A stretch of DNA of 64,000 bases from Nicotiana tabacum. Lineage: Eukaryota; Streptophyta; Magnoliopsida; Solanales; Solanaceae. Positions 10,642 to 21,640 of this stretch are shown in pieces. Location: assembly GCF_000715075.1 (NCBI RefSeq), contig NC_134084.1, forward strand, positions 101,722,411-101,786,410, written 5' to 3'. Below the pieces are notes generated by a model. It was given only the letters and a program-made list of their open reading frames with translations, had not been told where the DNA came from and made no database searches. Positions within the stretch are counted from its first letter, which is position 1; every line of letters starts with the position of its first letter. Both the position numbers and the translations under genes were made by a program.

Positions 10642-10846
10642 CACGTGTCACAAGCATTAAATGGAAGTGACATACGATGCATCAGTTCTGGAGAAGGCAA
10701 AATGGTGGCAAAAATTCCCACTTTAATGAGATCCACTTCCCAAATATTCAATTGTAGAATAAATGGCAAGTGGGGGGACTATCTGTATTTAGAAAAATCA
10801 AGTTAACATATTCCATTAATTATGTGATGATATGTCAAGACACGTG
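10642..10846 (+). promoter_or_regulatory. D: LTR G-box / ABRE-like pair
   Basis: Two CACGTG hexamers, in CCACGTGTCA (10641-10650) and GACACGTGGATC (about 10839-10850). Both are kept in the 3' LTR copy (45503 and 45696). CACGTGTC and CACGTGG are known cores for bZIP/bHLH factors in abscisic-acid and light responses. Activity here is inferred. Confidence 0.5.
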
Positions 10847-11049
10847 GATCAATAAAAGAATGACAGCTGGCAAAGGATAGTTGAAGAGACACGAGCTTTA
10901 ACAGGCACAGGCAGAGATTCAAGAAAACAGGACGGAATGGGTACTCGGACCTATTGGTAATTTGAAGAGGCATCAGAGGAATGAACCTAGATAGCAAAAA
11001 GTATAGATACGTATTATCTATAATTAATGAGCATCAATGATGGAAGACG

Positions 11050-11057
11050 TTATAAAA
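11050..11057 (+). promoter_or_regulatory. D: LTR TATA box candidate
   Basis: TATAAAAT on the plus strand, about 300 bp before the LTR end, with no better candidate between the G-boxes and the primer-binding site. Confidence 0.5.
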
Positions 11058-11356
11058 TCTTCACGAAACAATTACGATTGCCAATTATAATATTACTTTA
11101 AATGTAATTAATTACTCATAATGGTTCTATTATGAGAGGAAAGAAACGTATTACTTAGAGATAACTATAAAGAAGAGAAATAACATTTGTAAGGGGGGAA
11201 AGATTATTGGAATACACTGATTTACTTTGCTTTCTTTTACCTATCCAGCTATCATTTAAGTCAATTCTTCTTATTTATTCTATATTTGATTATCAGTAAT
11301 CCGAGTTCTTCTAAAAGTAAGCTTTAACCGAAATTCCTATTTTCTGGTTAAACAAA

Positions 11357-11373
11357 TTGGTTCTGTTACCGCG
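11357..11373 (+). other. D: primer-binding site candidate
   Basis: TTGGTTCTGTTACCGCG starts three bases after the proposed LTR end AAACA. It has the TGG start and position of a primer-binding site, but I cannot name the tRNA with confidence. Confidence 0.4.
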
Positions 11374-11421
11374 AAACTAATAATCTATTAGTTTCTAAAT
11401 CAACTTTTCGTCAAATCAATC

Positions 11422-12970
11422 ATGTCGAATGTAAATGAAAACAATCAAGGAGACCATCAACACCAGTAGAATTAGCAAGGCGATGGAACTTTGGTCCCTT
11501 CCCCATGAAATTCTCCTCGACAATCTTGAGAAGGAACTCCTGATGGATCTCAGTCAAATGTGAATGATCAGTTTGAAAATGATGAGGCTATTAACGAATC
11601 TTTGAAAAAGTTAATCACTCAACAGGTCAGCGATGCTCTTGAGGCCTTCACTAACCGGCTGCCAGTTGTGCCGCCAACATCAACTCCAAACAACAACACC
11701 TTAGAAAATCCTCACTCAGGACTCGTTAACTCGGGCAGTAGAGGAACTCCAAGCGAATCTCGTGATGGAGGGTCAGGTAACCCAATTAATTCTGATTTAC
11801 AAAATTTTGTACTAACTTTGCAGAAATAGCTCAAGGAGTATAGCGACCGCATAGAGAAAATACCTGGAGTGTTGCCTGTAATAGAGGGAATAGATATAGA
11901 CAAATACTCAGAACAACCTTGGAAGCCAAGTGCTGCTCCTTTACCAATTTCGAAGAAATTCAAGATGCCCGATATTCCGAAATATGATGGAACAACTGAT
12001 CCACGGGATCACGTAATTGCATTCACAACAGGTGTAAAAGGCAATGACTTGACAATTGAATCAGTATTGGTCAAAAAAATTGGAGAAACACTCACTAAGG
12101 GAGCATTAACATGGTATTCTCTTTTACCCAAAAATTCTATATATTCTTTTGCTGAACTTGTAGATTCATTCATTAAAGCACACTCGGTAGCTCAAAAAGT
12201 TGAGAAAAGAATGGAGGACATTTTCAAAATAAAGCAAGGAGATATGGAGTTGCTCAGGGAATTTGTAGACAGATTCCAGCGTGAGAGGATGATGTTGCCA
12301 CGTGTACCAGATAACTGGGCAGCTATGACATTTGCCAGTAATCTAAATGAAAAAAGTTCAGAAGCCACAAGGAGACTCAAGGAAAGTTTATGAGAATTTC
12401 TAGCAACAACTTGGAATGATGTTTATAACAGATACAACACGAAGCTGCGGATAGAAGAAGATACCATCATTCAATCTCGAAGGGATGAAAGGGTAAGTTC
12501 AAGGCAAGCTAAAATTGAAAAAAGGTCAAGAAAAAATAGGTACGAGCCTTACATGGGACCAGCAGGAATAGACTCACGTTCAAAATAGAAAAATCTAAGG
12601 TACGATCATAGATCAAGAGATAGAGAGTTAGGTTCATCAAAAAGGTTGAGAAAAGAACGAAACATGCGAGAGACGCGAGATGATGACAAAAGCTCGAAGG
12701 CAAAGATCGGCGGTTACAGTTTTAATATTAGCACATCCGAGTAGGTGGATATTTTAAGAAGCATGGGAGACAAGGTACACTACCAAAAGAAATGAGATCA
12801 AACCCGAACAGGCAAAATCCTGATTTTTTGTGCGAGTTTCACAACGATCATGGTCACAAAACAGGGGATTGTAGATTGCTTCAAGGTGAAGTAAAACGTT
12901 TATTGAAACAAAGATATTTAACTGAATTATTTAGTGAAAAGGTAAAGCAGGCATATATGAAAAATAGATA
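11422..12970 (+). pseudogene. D: gag, multiple stops
   Basis: Starts at the first ATG after the leader (MSNVNENNQGDHQ, 11422). The same frame runs to about 12730 through stops near 11467, 11473, 11506, 11527, 11827, 12391, 12586 and 12742. The capsid core is clear: PDIPKYDGTTDPRDHV, LTWYSLLP, FIKAHS and FVDRFQRER, typical of Tat gag. After about 12780 the frame slips, and the nucleocapsid motif CEFHNDHGHKTGDC (12831-12872) is in another frame. The region ends just before the protease with a stop near 12969. Confidence 0.85.
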
Positions 12971-13282
12971 GGAGCCCCCAAAACCCTCTTCACTAAAAAG
13001 GATGGTTAATGTCATAAGTGGAGGAGAAGAGATAAATGGCGTAACATATACGACAGCGAGGAAGGTGTCAAAAATAACAGTTACACACGGGAAGCGAGTT
13101 CGACAGGTTTTGGAAGAAGTTAGTATTACATTTGATGATGCATATGGCATGCTAACCCCACATAATGATGCACTGGTAATATCTTTACTTGTACATGACA
13201 CTAATGTGAAACGAGTTTTGATTGATCCAGGTAGTTCCGTGAATATCATTTTGTTAAGAGTGTCTACATTGGGACCAACCTA
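12971..13282 (+). pseudogene. D: protease N-terminal half
   Basis: VNVISGGEEINGVTYT is the conserved Tat lead-in, followed by the active-site loop IDPGSSVNI near 13221-13247 (DPG in place of DTG/DSG, usual in this lineage). The protein breaks off after LLRV: the C-terminal half of protease and the start of the RT leader are missing. Text resumes as STLGPT and stops. I judge several hundred bases deleted at about 13260-13300, from the usual spacing in Tat elements. Confidence 0.8.
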
Positions 13283-14093
13283 AGCCAAGAAATAAAAGGT
13301 AAGTTGACTGAATTTTTAAAAACTAACGTAGATTGTTTTGCCTGGTCCCATTTCGATATGACAGGTACACCTACGGAAATGATGACCTACAAATTAAATG
13401 AAGATCTATCATACTCACCTATCAAACAAAAGAAAAGAAAGCAAGGATCTTTCAAAAATCAGGTGATTCAAGATGAGGTACAAAACCTTTTAAAATTGGG
13501 TCCATCTGCAAGGTAAAGTATCCGAATTGGTTAGTTAATACTGTGGTAGTACCTAAAAAAATGGTAAGTGGCGAGTTTGTGTAGATTATACTGACCTAAA
13601 TAAAGCTTGTCCTAAAGATTCTTTTCATTTACCGCATATAGATCAACTAATTGATGTTACTGTAGGACATGAATTATTTATATTTTTAGATGCATATTCA
13701 GGGTATAATTAGATAAAAATAGATCCTATAGATGAAGAAAAGATTTCATTTATAACAGACAAGGGGACTTACTGTTACAAAATAATGTCATTCGGTCTCA
13801 AGAATGTTGGAGCCACATATCAAAGGCTGGTGACCAAAATATTTTAGGAACATCTAGTGAAAACCATGGAGGTTTATATAGATTATATGATGGTCAAGTC
13901 ACAAAAAGAAGGAGATCATATTCAACACTTGTCTGATACATTTCAGATTCTTCGTAAATTTAACATGAAATTAAATCCTGAGAAATGTGCGTTTGGAGTT
14001 TCGTTAGGTAAGTTCTTGGGATTTCTTGTTTCTAACCATGGCATTGAAGTAAATCCCGCACAGATTAAAGCTATTGAGGAAATTCCAGATAGA
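13283..14093 (+). pseudogene. D: reverse transcriptase, 5' part up to the B insertion
   Basis: From KTNVDCFAWSHFDM the frame changes at least twice, then WRVCVDYTDLNKACPKD, FLDAYSGYN and MSFGLKNVGATYQR identify RT fingers and palm. A TAG follows AYSGYN and another precedes EHLVKTMEV. The catalytic YIDD box reads YIDY (codon 13884-13886 is TAT), so an essential Asp is lost. The frame is cut at EEIPD by element B and continues at 39129 with LTSKKEVQRLTGR. Confidence 0.87.
14089..14093. repeat. B: target-site duplication, left arm (ATAGA)
   Basis: Pairs with ATATA at 39129-39133. D's RT frame predicts ATATA here (Pro-Asp-Ile-Leu read through), so the left arm has one later change, T to G. Five bases is normal for Ty3/Gypsy integration. 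Confidence 0.85.
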
Positions 14094-15020
14094 TGATCGC
14101 AGCCTACTCCGCTCCACTAATAAGTAGCGAGAGAGGGTCGCAATAGCTTTTACCCAATTTTGGGTCGGGATCGATTTCCACAGAGAGCTAGAAATGGAGT
14201 GGTGTAACTATTTAGCTTAGGATTGCGCAGAGTTCCAAATTGCACTTGTCATAATTTTTGGGGTTTTCTTTTAATTCTACTTTTAACAAACTACAAATTG
14301 CAAATTAAGCTAAGAGTTAAATGCTACGGGTTGTTCAAATAGTTAAAGGCACTAGGGTAGTGACATCCACCTAGGTGGTCAATTGACGGGTACTTGAAAC
14401 TGAGGCACAATTGACATGATTGGGGAGTATGATATAACTGTTGCACTACTTTACCCACTCTACACCTCTCAGTGGTTCAAGTGATTTTGCCCAATTGACT
14501 TTCTCAAGACCAATTGGGTATGCAAATTTGCACAAGCAACTTAGGGTTCAAGTCGGGTATTACTCTCTCGAGGTTTAACCTTTTTATTGGGGCTATCAAT
14601 CTCTTGAGTACGCCCCAATATCTTATTGGATCAATTTCGGAGACTTAGGCTCTCTTTCTCAAGAAGAGCCCTAGTCAACTAAATATAAACTAGTGTTTGC
14701 AACCACTAATTCAGCAATTAACCATGAAATTGACCCAAATATCAAACACCCATAGTCAATTTAGCCCTAAAATGCAAGACCCATCAATTACCCCCACTAG
14801 GGTTGAGCCACAACCCTAGCTATGGGGCTAGCTACTCATATTCAAAGAAGAAAAACAAGAAATAGATGAAGATAAACACATATTAATTAATTGCTAATTT
14901 AAATACAAAGATTCAATGATGAAAAGTAAGTAAAATTGCCCAAAACGGCTACAAAAGTCGTTCCCACGAGCGCAGCTGCTTCTAAAATCTGTCTCCTAAC
15001 CTAAAAATGGAAAAAGGTTT

Positions 15021-15028
15021 TATTTATA
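15021..15028 (-). promoter_or_regulatory. B: 3' LTR TATA box
   Basis: TATAAATA on the minus strand, with the first GCGG box of the dyad array starting 44 bp upstream. Confidence 0.65.
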
Positions 15029-15069
15029 TTAAGTTGAAAAATCTAGACAAAAATGCCCCTGTGGGGTTA

Positions 15070-15388
15070 GTGCGGACCACACAGAATGGACTACGGCCGC
15101 ACTAGGACTCTTGGCTTCAAAATCCAGCTCTCTAAACTCAGGCTCCGTGGACTGCATATAATGGACTGCGACCGTGGTGACTTCTAGTGCGGTTCGCACA
15201 AAGTGGACTGCGTACTGCATTGGCTTGAAAGCTCCAACTTCAACTTCTCTGAATCTTGGCTTTGCGGACCGCACAGAATGGTAGTGCGGCCGCATGGACT
15301 CCAGTGCGGCCGCATTGCCTTTTAGCCTGAAAAACCTGCTCTCTAAACCTCCTAGTGCGAACCGCACAGAATGGTGTGCGGCCGCACT
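15070..15388 (-). promoter_or_regulatory. B: 3' LTR dyad array
   Basis: Five or six GCGG-box pairs. Clear pairs at about 15264-15292 and 15357-15384 have 13 and 12 bp spacers. Linkers carry CTCTCTAAAC/CTCTGAA text. Many boxes are eroded at CpG relative to the 5' LTR copy (for example GCGGTTCGC against GCGGTCCGC). Confidence 0.7.
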
Positions 15389-15593
15389 GGACCTATTTTG
15401 CCTGAGCTTGTCTTGTCTTTGGCACTTGTGTATGTTTCACTCCTTTTGAGCTGATCTTTGACATCTTGTCACTTTGTTGATCAAACCTACAATCAAGCAC
15501 AACTTATGAGCCTTTTGGGACTATTTTGTATGAATATTTGACCAAAACATAAGCAAGAAGGATTATAAAATGCGTCAAAATTCCTAGTTATCA

Positions 15594-15948
15594 ACTCCCC
15601 CAAACTTAAGCTTTTGATTGTCCTTAAACAAACAAAATAAGACTTACCCTTCAAGGGAACATCCAAAAAAAATTCAGTTGTCCTAAAGCAACCTCAACTA
15701 GCATCAATTGGGACTAACAATTGCCCTCAATACAAATGAATCATTAACAACATTTACGCTTTGAAAAATCATGGATCAAGTGCGACACAAGAGCATCAAG
15801 AGTTGACTCAACACATCAAAGAAATCTTTCAATTAACTCTCCCTAAGGAAACCTCACCTTTAGAATAGTGGCACGCAAAACGAGGTTAATGGAAATTCAC
15901 TCATCTCTTTCAAGAAAAAGTCACAAGTCCGGCTCTAAGTACCATAAG
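15594..15948 (-). other. B: polypurine tract and end of 3' non-coding region
   Basis: Next to the LTR the minus strand reads AAGTTTGGGGGAGT (about 15594-15607), a classic plus-strand primer tract. The rest is AT-rich non-coding sequence with no gene; it continues at 27086 on the other side of element C. Confidence 0.8.
15944..15948. repeat. C: target-site duplication, left arm (ATAAG)
   Basis: Identical to 27081-27085, directly abutting the LTR ends TGTCACGACC and GGTCATCACA on the plus strand. Confidence 0.95.
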
Positions 15949-16640
15949 TGTCACGACCTAGATTTTCCACCATCGGGTGTCGTGATGGCGCCTACTATCG
16001 GAGCTAGGCAAGCCAAATATTTAAAACACCTTTTCTGCTTTCTTTCAACCAATATAATAAACGAGACAAAATTTAAGCGGAAGACTTTAAATCTAAAGCA
16101 ACTGAAAACCAAAAGTGCGGGAATTAATACACATCACTACCCAAGGTCTGGTGTCACTAGCTCACGGACTACTACGGAATACTACAAACAATGTGTGAAA
16201 GGAAATACATCATGTTTGCCTGATACAAGATGAACAAAAGAAAAACATGGAAAGGGACTTCGACCAGCGAACGCCAGCTAGGCTACCTCGAGAGTCCCTA
16301 GACTTAAGATAGCTCCTAGAAGTCCTACTGCTGTGGCCCATAAGCTGCTCCCTGATCTGTGCACAAAAATGCACAGAGTGTAGCATTAGCACAACCGACC
16401 CCATGTGCTGGTTAGTGCCTGGCCTAACCCCGGCGAAGTAGTGACGAGGCTAGACAGGACCTACCACAATTAACCTGTACAGATATATATACAAGTGCAA
16501 GAAAACAATAACAAGATAATACAAAGTAAAGCTAGGAGGGGACATGCTATCGGGGAGTAACAAATAAAAATGAAATATCGGAAATAAACAAAAGAAACTC
16601 CGGTTCCCATGATATATATGATATATATATATATATATAG

Positions 16641-16921
16641 TGGACGGCGTGCCACACAATCCCATAATATCATATATAAGTGGACGACGTGACACACGAT
16701 CCCAATTTTCATTTATAAGTGGACGGCGTGCCACACGATCCCAATTTTCATATATAAGTGGGCGGCGTGCCACACGATCCCATAATATCATATATAGGTG
16801 GACGGCGTGCCACATGATCCCATAATATCATATATAAATGGACGTCGTGCCACACGATCCCATAATATCATATATAAGTGGACGGCATGCCACACGATCC
16901 CATAATATCATTCGAAACATC
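16641..16921 (-). repeat. C: 40 bp tandem array in 3' LTR (7 units)
   Basis: Seven copies of a 40 bp unit whose core is GTGGACGGCGTGCCACACGA followed by TCCCATAATATCATATATAA. The array is diverged: two units have ATTTTCAT in place of the ATAATATC part, and the core varies (GACGAC, GGGCGG, GACGTC, GGCATG). The 5' LTR has eight near-identical units. Confidence 0.9.
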
Positions 16922-17869
16922 TAATTTTGTAAGGAGAGTCCCATTAGGGTAAATCAACAACATGTCACTCTAACCCGGCAAGGGTACAACTAACAGCCCA
17001 AAATATCCTGACTAGGGAGAGTATAGATATATTGGTCTACACATCCTGGCAAGGGAGTAATCACAACACATTCTCTTTTTAAATCCCTTCTTCCTCAACT
17101 AACACATTCATGTTCGAGCTAACGCTCCAAAAGTACACCAATCACAATTTTACCTCAACCGTTCACATTATATGAAACTCATCAAATAACCAAGGAGATT
17201 GTGTCACGTTATTCGAATTAAAAGCAATTAAGACTCACGGTCATGCTAGACTCCGGTGCATGGATAACCATCACCATGCCTATACACCGTACTCCACATT
17301 AGCAAGTAGCAAATAACATCCTAATCCTATTCCCTCAAGCCAAAGTTAGAACAAACACTTACATCGAATGTTCCAAACTCAACTCACGCTTCTAGTATAG
17401 CTTTACCTCTTGATTCCACCACCAATCCGCTCGAATCTAGTCATAAGTTACTTAATCACGTTAATAATTACTAAATGAATCACTCCCCATGCATGAAAAT
17501 AAATTTTACACGGTTTTTCCCAAAATGGTCAAAACACCCCCGGACCCACGTGGTCGAAACTCGAGGTTCGGACCAAAACCCGGTTACCCATTCTCCCATG
17601 AATCCAAATATATGATTTGTTTTGAAATCGGACCTCAAATTGAGGTCCAACTTGTCAATTTGTAGAAAAACTAGGTTCTACCCAAAACACTCAATTTCCC
17701 CCATGAAAATCTTTGATTTGAATTTGAAATCATGTTAAGAGATGTCAAGGGATAAAGAAATTAAGTTAGAAATCACTTACCAATCGTTTTGGAGAAGAAA
17801 AGTTGTTTGGAAAATTGCCACTTAGGTTTTGGGTTTTTGAAAAGTGGAAAAATGACTGAAAATCCCGAA

Positions 17870-18156
17870 TATATATATATTTTTGCTGGGGGCTGGCGCG
17901 GACCGCACAGAAATGCACCGCGGCCGCGTGCCTGCCAGCGCGGACCGCGTGGAAATGTACCGCGGCCACTCCGAGGGAGGAAAGAAGTGGGCTTTTTGAA
18001 CCCACCCAGCGCGGACCGCACTGATTTGGTGCGCAGCCGCGCTGGTCGACCTGGCTACCGACCCTCTGAACCCCCACTACGCGGATCGCACAGAAAAGCA
18101 TCGAGGCCGCGTGGCTGCCAGCGCGGACCGCGTGAAAACGGTCGCGGCCTCGCTAG
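17870..18156 (-). promoter_or_regulatory. C: 3' LTR TATA box and dyad array
   Basis: A TATATATATA run at 17870-17881 lies 17 bp from the first GCGG box. Five box pairs follow upstream on the minus strand, with 12-13 bp gaps: 17898, 17940, 18011, 18081 and 18122. The same box types and the same spacing occur in the LTRs of A and B although C belongs to another lineage. Confidence 0.75.
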
Positions 18157-18876
18157 GCCTGCAACACTTGAACCTGCATTTTTTTAAGTCTAAGACCTCC
18201 CGGGCCCCACTCAAAACTCACCCGAGCCCTCGGTGCTCCAAACCAAAGATACATATGATCTTAAAACATCTTACGGTCTCATTTGTGCGATCAAATCGCC
18301 AAAATAACATCATATACATAGAATCAAACCTCAACACACATGATTTTCTTTCAACTTTCATAAAACTCAAATTCCCATTTTAAGTCCGAAACACGTCATA
18401 TGACGTCCGTTTTTAGCCAAACTTTACAGATAGTGCTTAAAACATATTTAAGACTCGTACCGGGCGTCAGAACCAAAATACGAGCCCGATACCATAATTT
18501 TTCTGATCAATTTTCTTCTTCATTTTCCTTAATTAATTTCAGAAAACAATTTCACACAAAAATTCATTTCTCGGGCTTGGGACCTCGGAATTTACTTCCG
18601 GGCACACGCCCAAGTCCCATATTTTTCTACGGACCCTCCGGGATCGTCGAATCACAGGTCCGGGTACATTTACCCAAAATATTGACTGAAGTCAATATTA
18701 TGCATATTAATATCAAAATTCATCAAAATTTTCACAAAATTCACATATTTTAACATAAAAACTTTCCGGCTACGCGCCCGAACTGCGCACGCAAATTGAG
18801 GCAACTAAAAGCAAGGTTTTCAAGGCTTCGGAAGCACAGAACAAGGAAGAACTATGGTGATGACCCAATCATCACA

Positions 18877-18893
18877 TTCTCTACCTCTAAAAC
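18877..18893 (-). other. C: polypurine tract
   Basis: The minus strand reads GTTTTAGAGGTAGAGAA directly before the LTR start TGTGATG. It overlaps the stop of the chromodomain reading frame. Confidence 0.75.
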
Positions 18894-20500
18894 AACCGTT
18901 CGTCCTCGAACAGACAAAAGAAAGAAGTACCTGAGTCGCGAAATAAATGAGGATAACGACCCCGCATATCAGACTCGGACTCCCAGGTCGATGCCTCAGG
19001 AGGCTGACCTCTCCACTGAACACGCACCGAAGGAAAACTCTTTGACCTCAACTGTCGAACCTACCGATCTAGAATAGCCACCGGCTTCTCCTCATATGAC
19101 AGATCCTTTTCCAATTGGACAGTGCTGAAATCTAACACGTGCGATGGATCTTCGCGATACTTCCGAAGCATAGATACATGAAACACGGGATGCACAGCTG
19201 ACAAGCTAGGTGGAAAGGAAAGTCTATAAGACACCTCTCCCACACGATCAAGAATCTCAAATGGACCGATGAACCTAGGGCTGAGCTTGCCCTTCTTCCC
19301 AAATCTCATCACGCCCTTCATAGGCGATACACGGAGCAATACCCTCTCCCCAACCATGAAAGCAACATCTCTGACCTTGCGGTCTGCATAACTCTTTTGT
19401 CTGGACTGAGCTGTACAAAGTCTATCCTGAATAATCCTGACCTTGTCCAAGGCCTCCTGAACCAAATCAGTACCCAATAATCGAGCCTCTCCCGGCTCAA
19501 ACCATCCAACTAGAGACCGACATTGCCTACTATACAATGCCTCATACGGAGCCATCTGGATGCTGGACTGGTAGCTGTTGTTGTAGGCGAACTCTGCTAA
19601 AGGCAAAAACTGGTCCCACGAGCCTCCAAAATCAATAACACAGGCTCGGAGCATATCTTCAAGAATCTGAATAGTCCTCTCGGACTGACCGTCCGTCTGG
19701 GGATGAAATGTTGTACTCAACTCAACCTGGGTGCCCAACTCTCGCTGAACCGCTCTCCATAAATGCGAGGTGAACTGCATACCCCGATCCGAGATGATAG
19801 ATAGCGGCACCCCATGAAGGCGAACAATCTCCCTAATATAAATCTCGGCTAACCTTTCAGACGAATATGTGGCTGCAACAGGAACAAAATGCGCTGACTT
19901 GGTCAGCCTATCAACAATGACCCAAACTGCATCAAACTTCTTCCGAGTCATCGGAAGTCCAGTAACGAAATCTATCGTAATCCTCTCCCACTTCCATTCG
20001 GGAAGTGCAATCCTCTGAAATAGACCACCAGGTCTTTGATGCTCGTACTTAACCTGCTGACAATTCAAACACCGAGCCACATGCGCAACGATGTCTTTCT
20101 TCATCTTACACCACCAATAGTGATGCCTCAGATCCTGATACATCTTCGCGGTGCCCGGGTGAATAGAATACCGAGAACTGTGGGCCTCCGCTAAGATCAA
20201 CTCTCGAATCCCATCAACATTGGGCACACAAACTCGCCCCTGCAATCTCAATACGCCATCATCATCTTAGGTTACTTTCTTGGCACCTCCATGCTGCACC
20301 GTGTCTCTCAAGACACACAAATGGGGATCATTGAATTGCCGATCACGGATATGCTCTAATAACGAAGAACGAGCGACCGTGCAAGCTAATACTCGACTAG
20401 GCTCAGAAATGTCCAGCCTCACAAACTGATTGGCCATAGCCTGAACGTCCAAAGCAAGCGGTCTCTCACTGACCAGAATATAAGCCAGACTGCCCATACT
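18888..20500 (-). pseudogene. C: integrase with C-terminal chromodomain remnant
   Basis: Integrase zinc region His24/His31/Cys61/Cys64 (numbered from 20251) and the catalytic set D97, D158 and E194 (D-X35-E) are present, so the core looks intact. The tail GPFEILDRVGEVSYRL and VHPVFHVSMLRKY is the usual chromovirus C-terminus. A TAG at about 19061, where a Gln codon (CAG) is expected, cuts the protein just before the chromodomain, which is still readable to about 18888 (VRQLRSKSFPSVRVQW, STWESESDMR). A TAA near 20267 interrupts the start of integrase. A chromodomain would guide insertion toward certain chromatin marks. Confidence 0.88.
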
Positions 20501-21640
20501 AGCTGACTTCCTACTCAAGGCATTGGCCACCACATTGGCCTTTCTCGGGTGATATAAGATAGTGATGTCATAATCTTTCAACAATTCCAACTACCTCCTC
20601 TGCCTCAAATTCAACTCCTTGTGCTTGAACAAATACTGAAGACTCTTATGATCCGTGAACACCTCATACGCCACACCATACAGATAGTGCCTCCAAATCT
20701 TCAATGCGTGAACAATGGCTGCCAACTCCAAATCATACACTGGATAGTTCTTCTCATGAACCTTCAACTGCCTCGAGGCATAGGCAATGACCTTGCCATC
20801 CTGCATCAACACTGCACCAAGTCCAATACGAGATGCATCACAATAGACTGTATAGGGCCCTAAACCTGTTGGCAAAACCAACACCGGTGCCGTGGTCAGA
20901 GCTGCCTTGAGCCTCTGAAAACTTGCCTCACACTCGTCTGACCATCTGAACTGGGCACCTTTCTGAGTCAATCTGGTCATAGGGGCTGCAATTGATGAAA
21001 ACCCCTCCATGAACCGACGGTAGTAACCTGCTAACCCCAGGAAACTCCGAATCTCCGTAGCTAAAGCTGGTCGAGGCCAGTTCTTGACTGCCTCTATCTT
21101 CTTCGGGTCTACCTGAATACCTGCTGCTGATATGACATGACCCAGGAATGCGATCGAACTCAACAAAATCCCATTCTTCGAGAACTTATCATACAACTGA
21201 CTATCCTTCAGGGTCTGAAGAACCGCTCTGAGGTGCTTCTCATGCTCCTCCTGACTGCGGGAGTATATAAGAATATCGTCAATGAAGACTATCACAAAAA
21301 AGTCCAAATAAGGCCTGAACACTCGGTTTATCAACTCCATGAACGATGCTGGGGCATTAGTCAATCCAAATGACATGACCAAAAACTCATAGTACCCATA
21401 CCAAGTGTGAAATGTTGTCTTAGGGACATCAGACGCCCTAATCCTCAGTTGGTGGTAGCCAGACCTCAAATCTATCTTTGAAAACACCCTCGCACCCTGA
21501 AGCTGGTCGAATAAATCGTCGATCCTCGGTAGTGGGTACTTGTTCTTAATTGTCACCTTGTTCAATTGCCGATAATCAATGCACATCCTCATCGAACCAT
21601 CCTTTTTCTTCACAAATAGCACCGGTGCGCCCCAAGGCGA
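20501..21640 (-). pseudogene. C: reverse transcriptase and RNase H
   Basis: RT is well preserved: [42 protein letters not shown] and the catalytic FIDD at 21286-21275. RNase H follows with [32 protein letters not shown] and [11 protein letters not shown], ending near ANALSRKS at about 20500. A TAG at about 20591 (the Trp codon TGG changed to TAG) stops the frame inside RNase H, after ELNLRQRR. A frameshift near 21630 separates it from the protease part. Confidence 0.9.

Larger units (their letters stand above)
10622..11354 (+). repeat. D: 5' LTR, right part
   Basis: Matches 45478-45866 from its first bases until E cuts the other copy off. The left part lies beyond element A, off-window, so the LTR start cannot be set. 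The right end is placed at AAACA (11354), three bases before a primer-binding-like sequence; that choice is tentative. It holds two CACGTG boxes, a TATAAAAT and an internal GTGGGGGGACT run that resembles a polypurine tract. Confidence 0.75.
14094..15593 (-). repeat. B: 3' LTR (1500 bp)
   Basis: Minus-strand ends TGATAACTAGG (15593) and GGCTGCGATCA (14094). Nearly the same length as the 5' LTR (1502 bp). The first 120 bp differ at about 5 sites, while the dyad array differs far more, mostly at CpG. It contains a TATA box and the array, annotated separately; I see no gene in it. Confidence 0.93.
15949..18876 (-). repeat. C: 3' LTR (2928 bp)
   Basis: On the minus strand it begins TGTGATGATTGGG (18876) and ends GGTCGTGACA (15949). 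It aligns throughout with 24103-27080 at roughly 95% by eye. It contains an AT microsatellite (about 16611-16639), a 40 bp tandem array, a TATA box and a CG-rich dyad array. No gene is present; peptides readable across it are products of the repeats. Confidence 0.93.

Noticed and set aside
15868..16233. Open frame MARKTRL... spanning the border of B and C
   Set aside because: It crosses the target duplication into C's LTR, so it is accidental; the C part recurs at 24136.
16450..16825. Open frames repeating RRPLIY or SGRRATRSQ peptides
   Set aside because: Products of the 40 bp tandem array in C's LTR.
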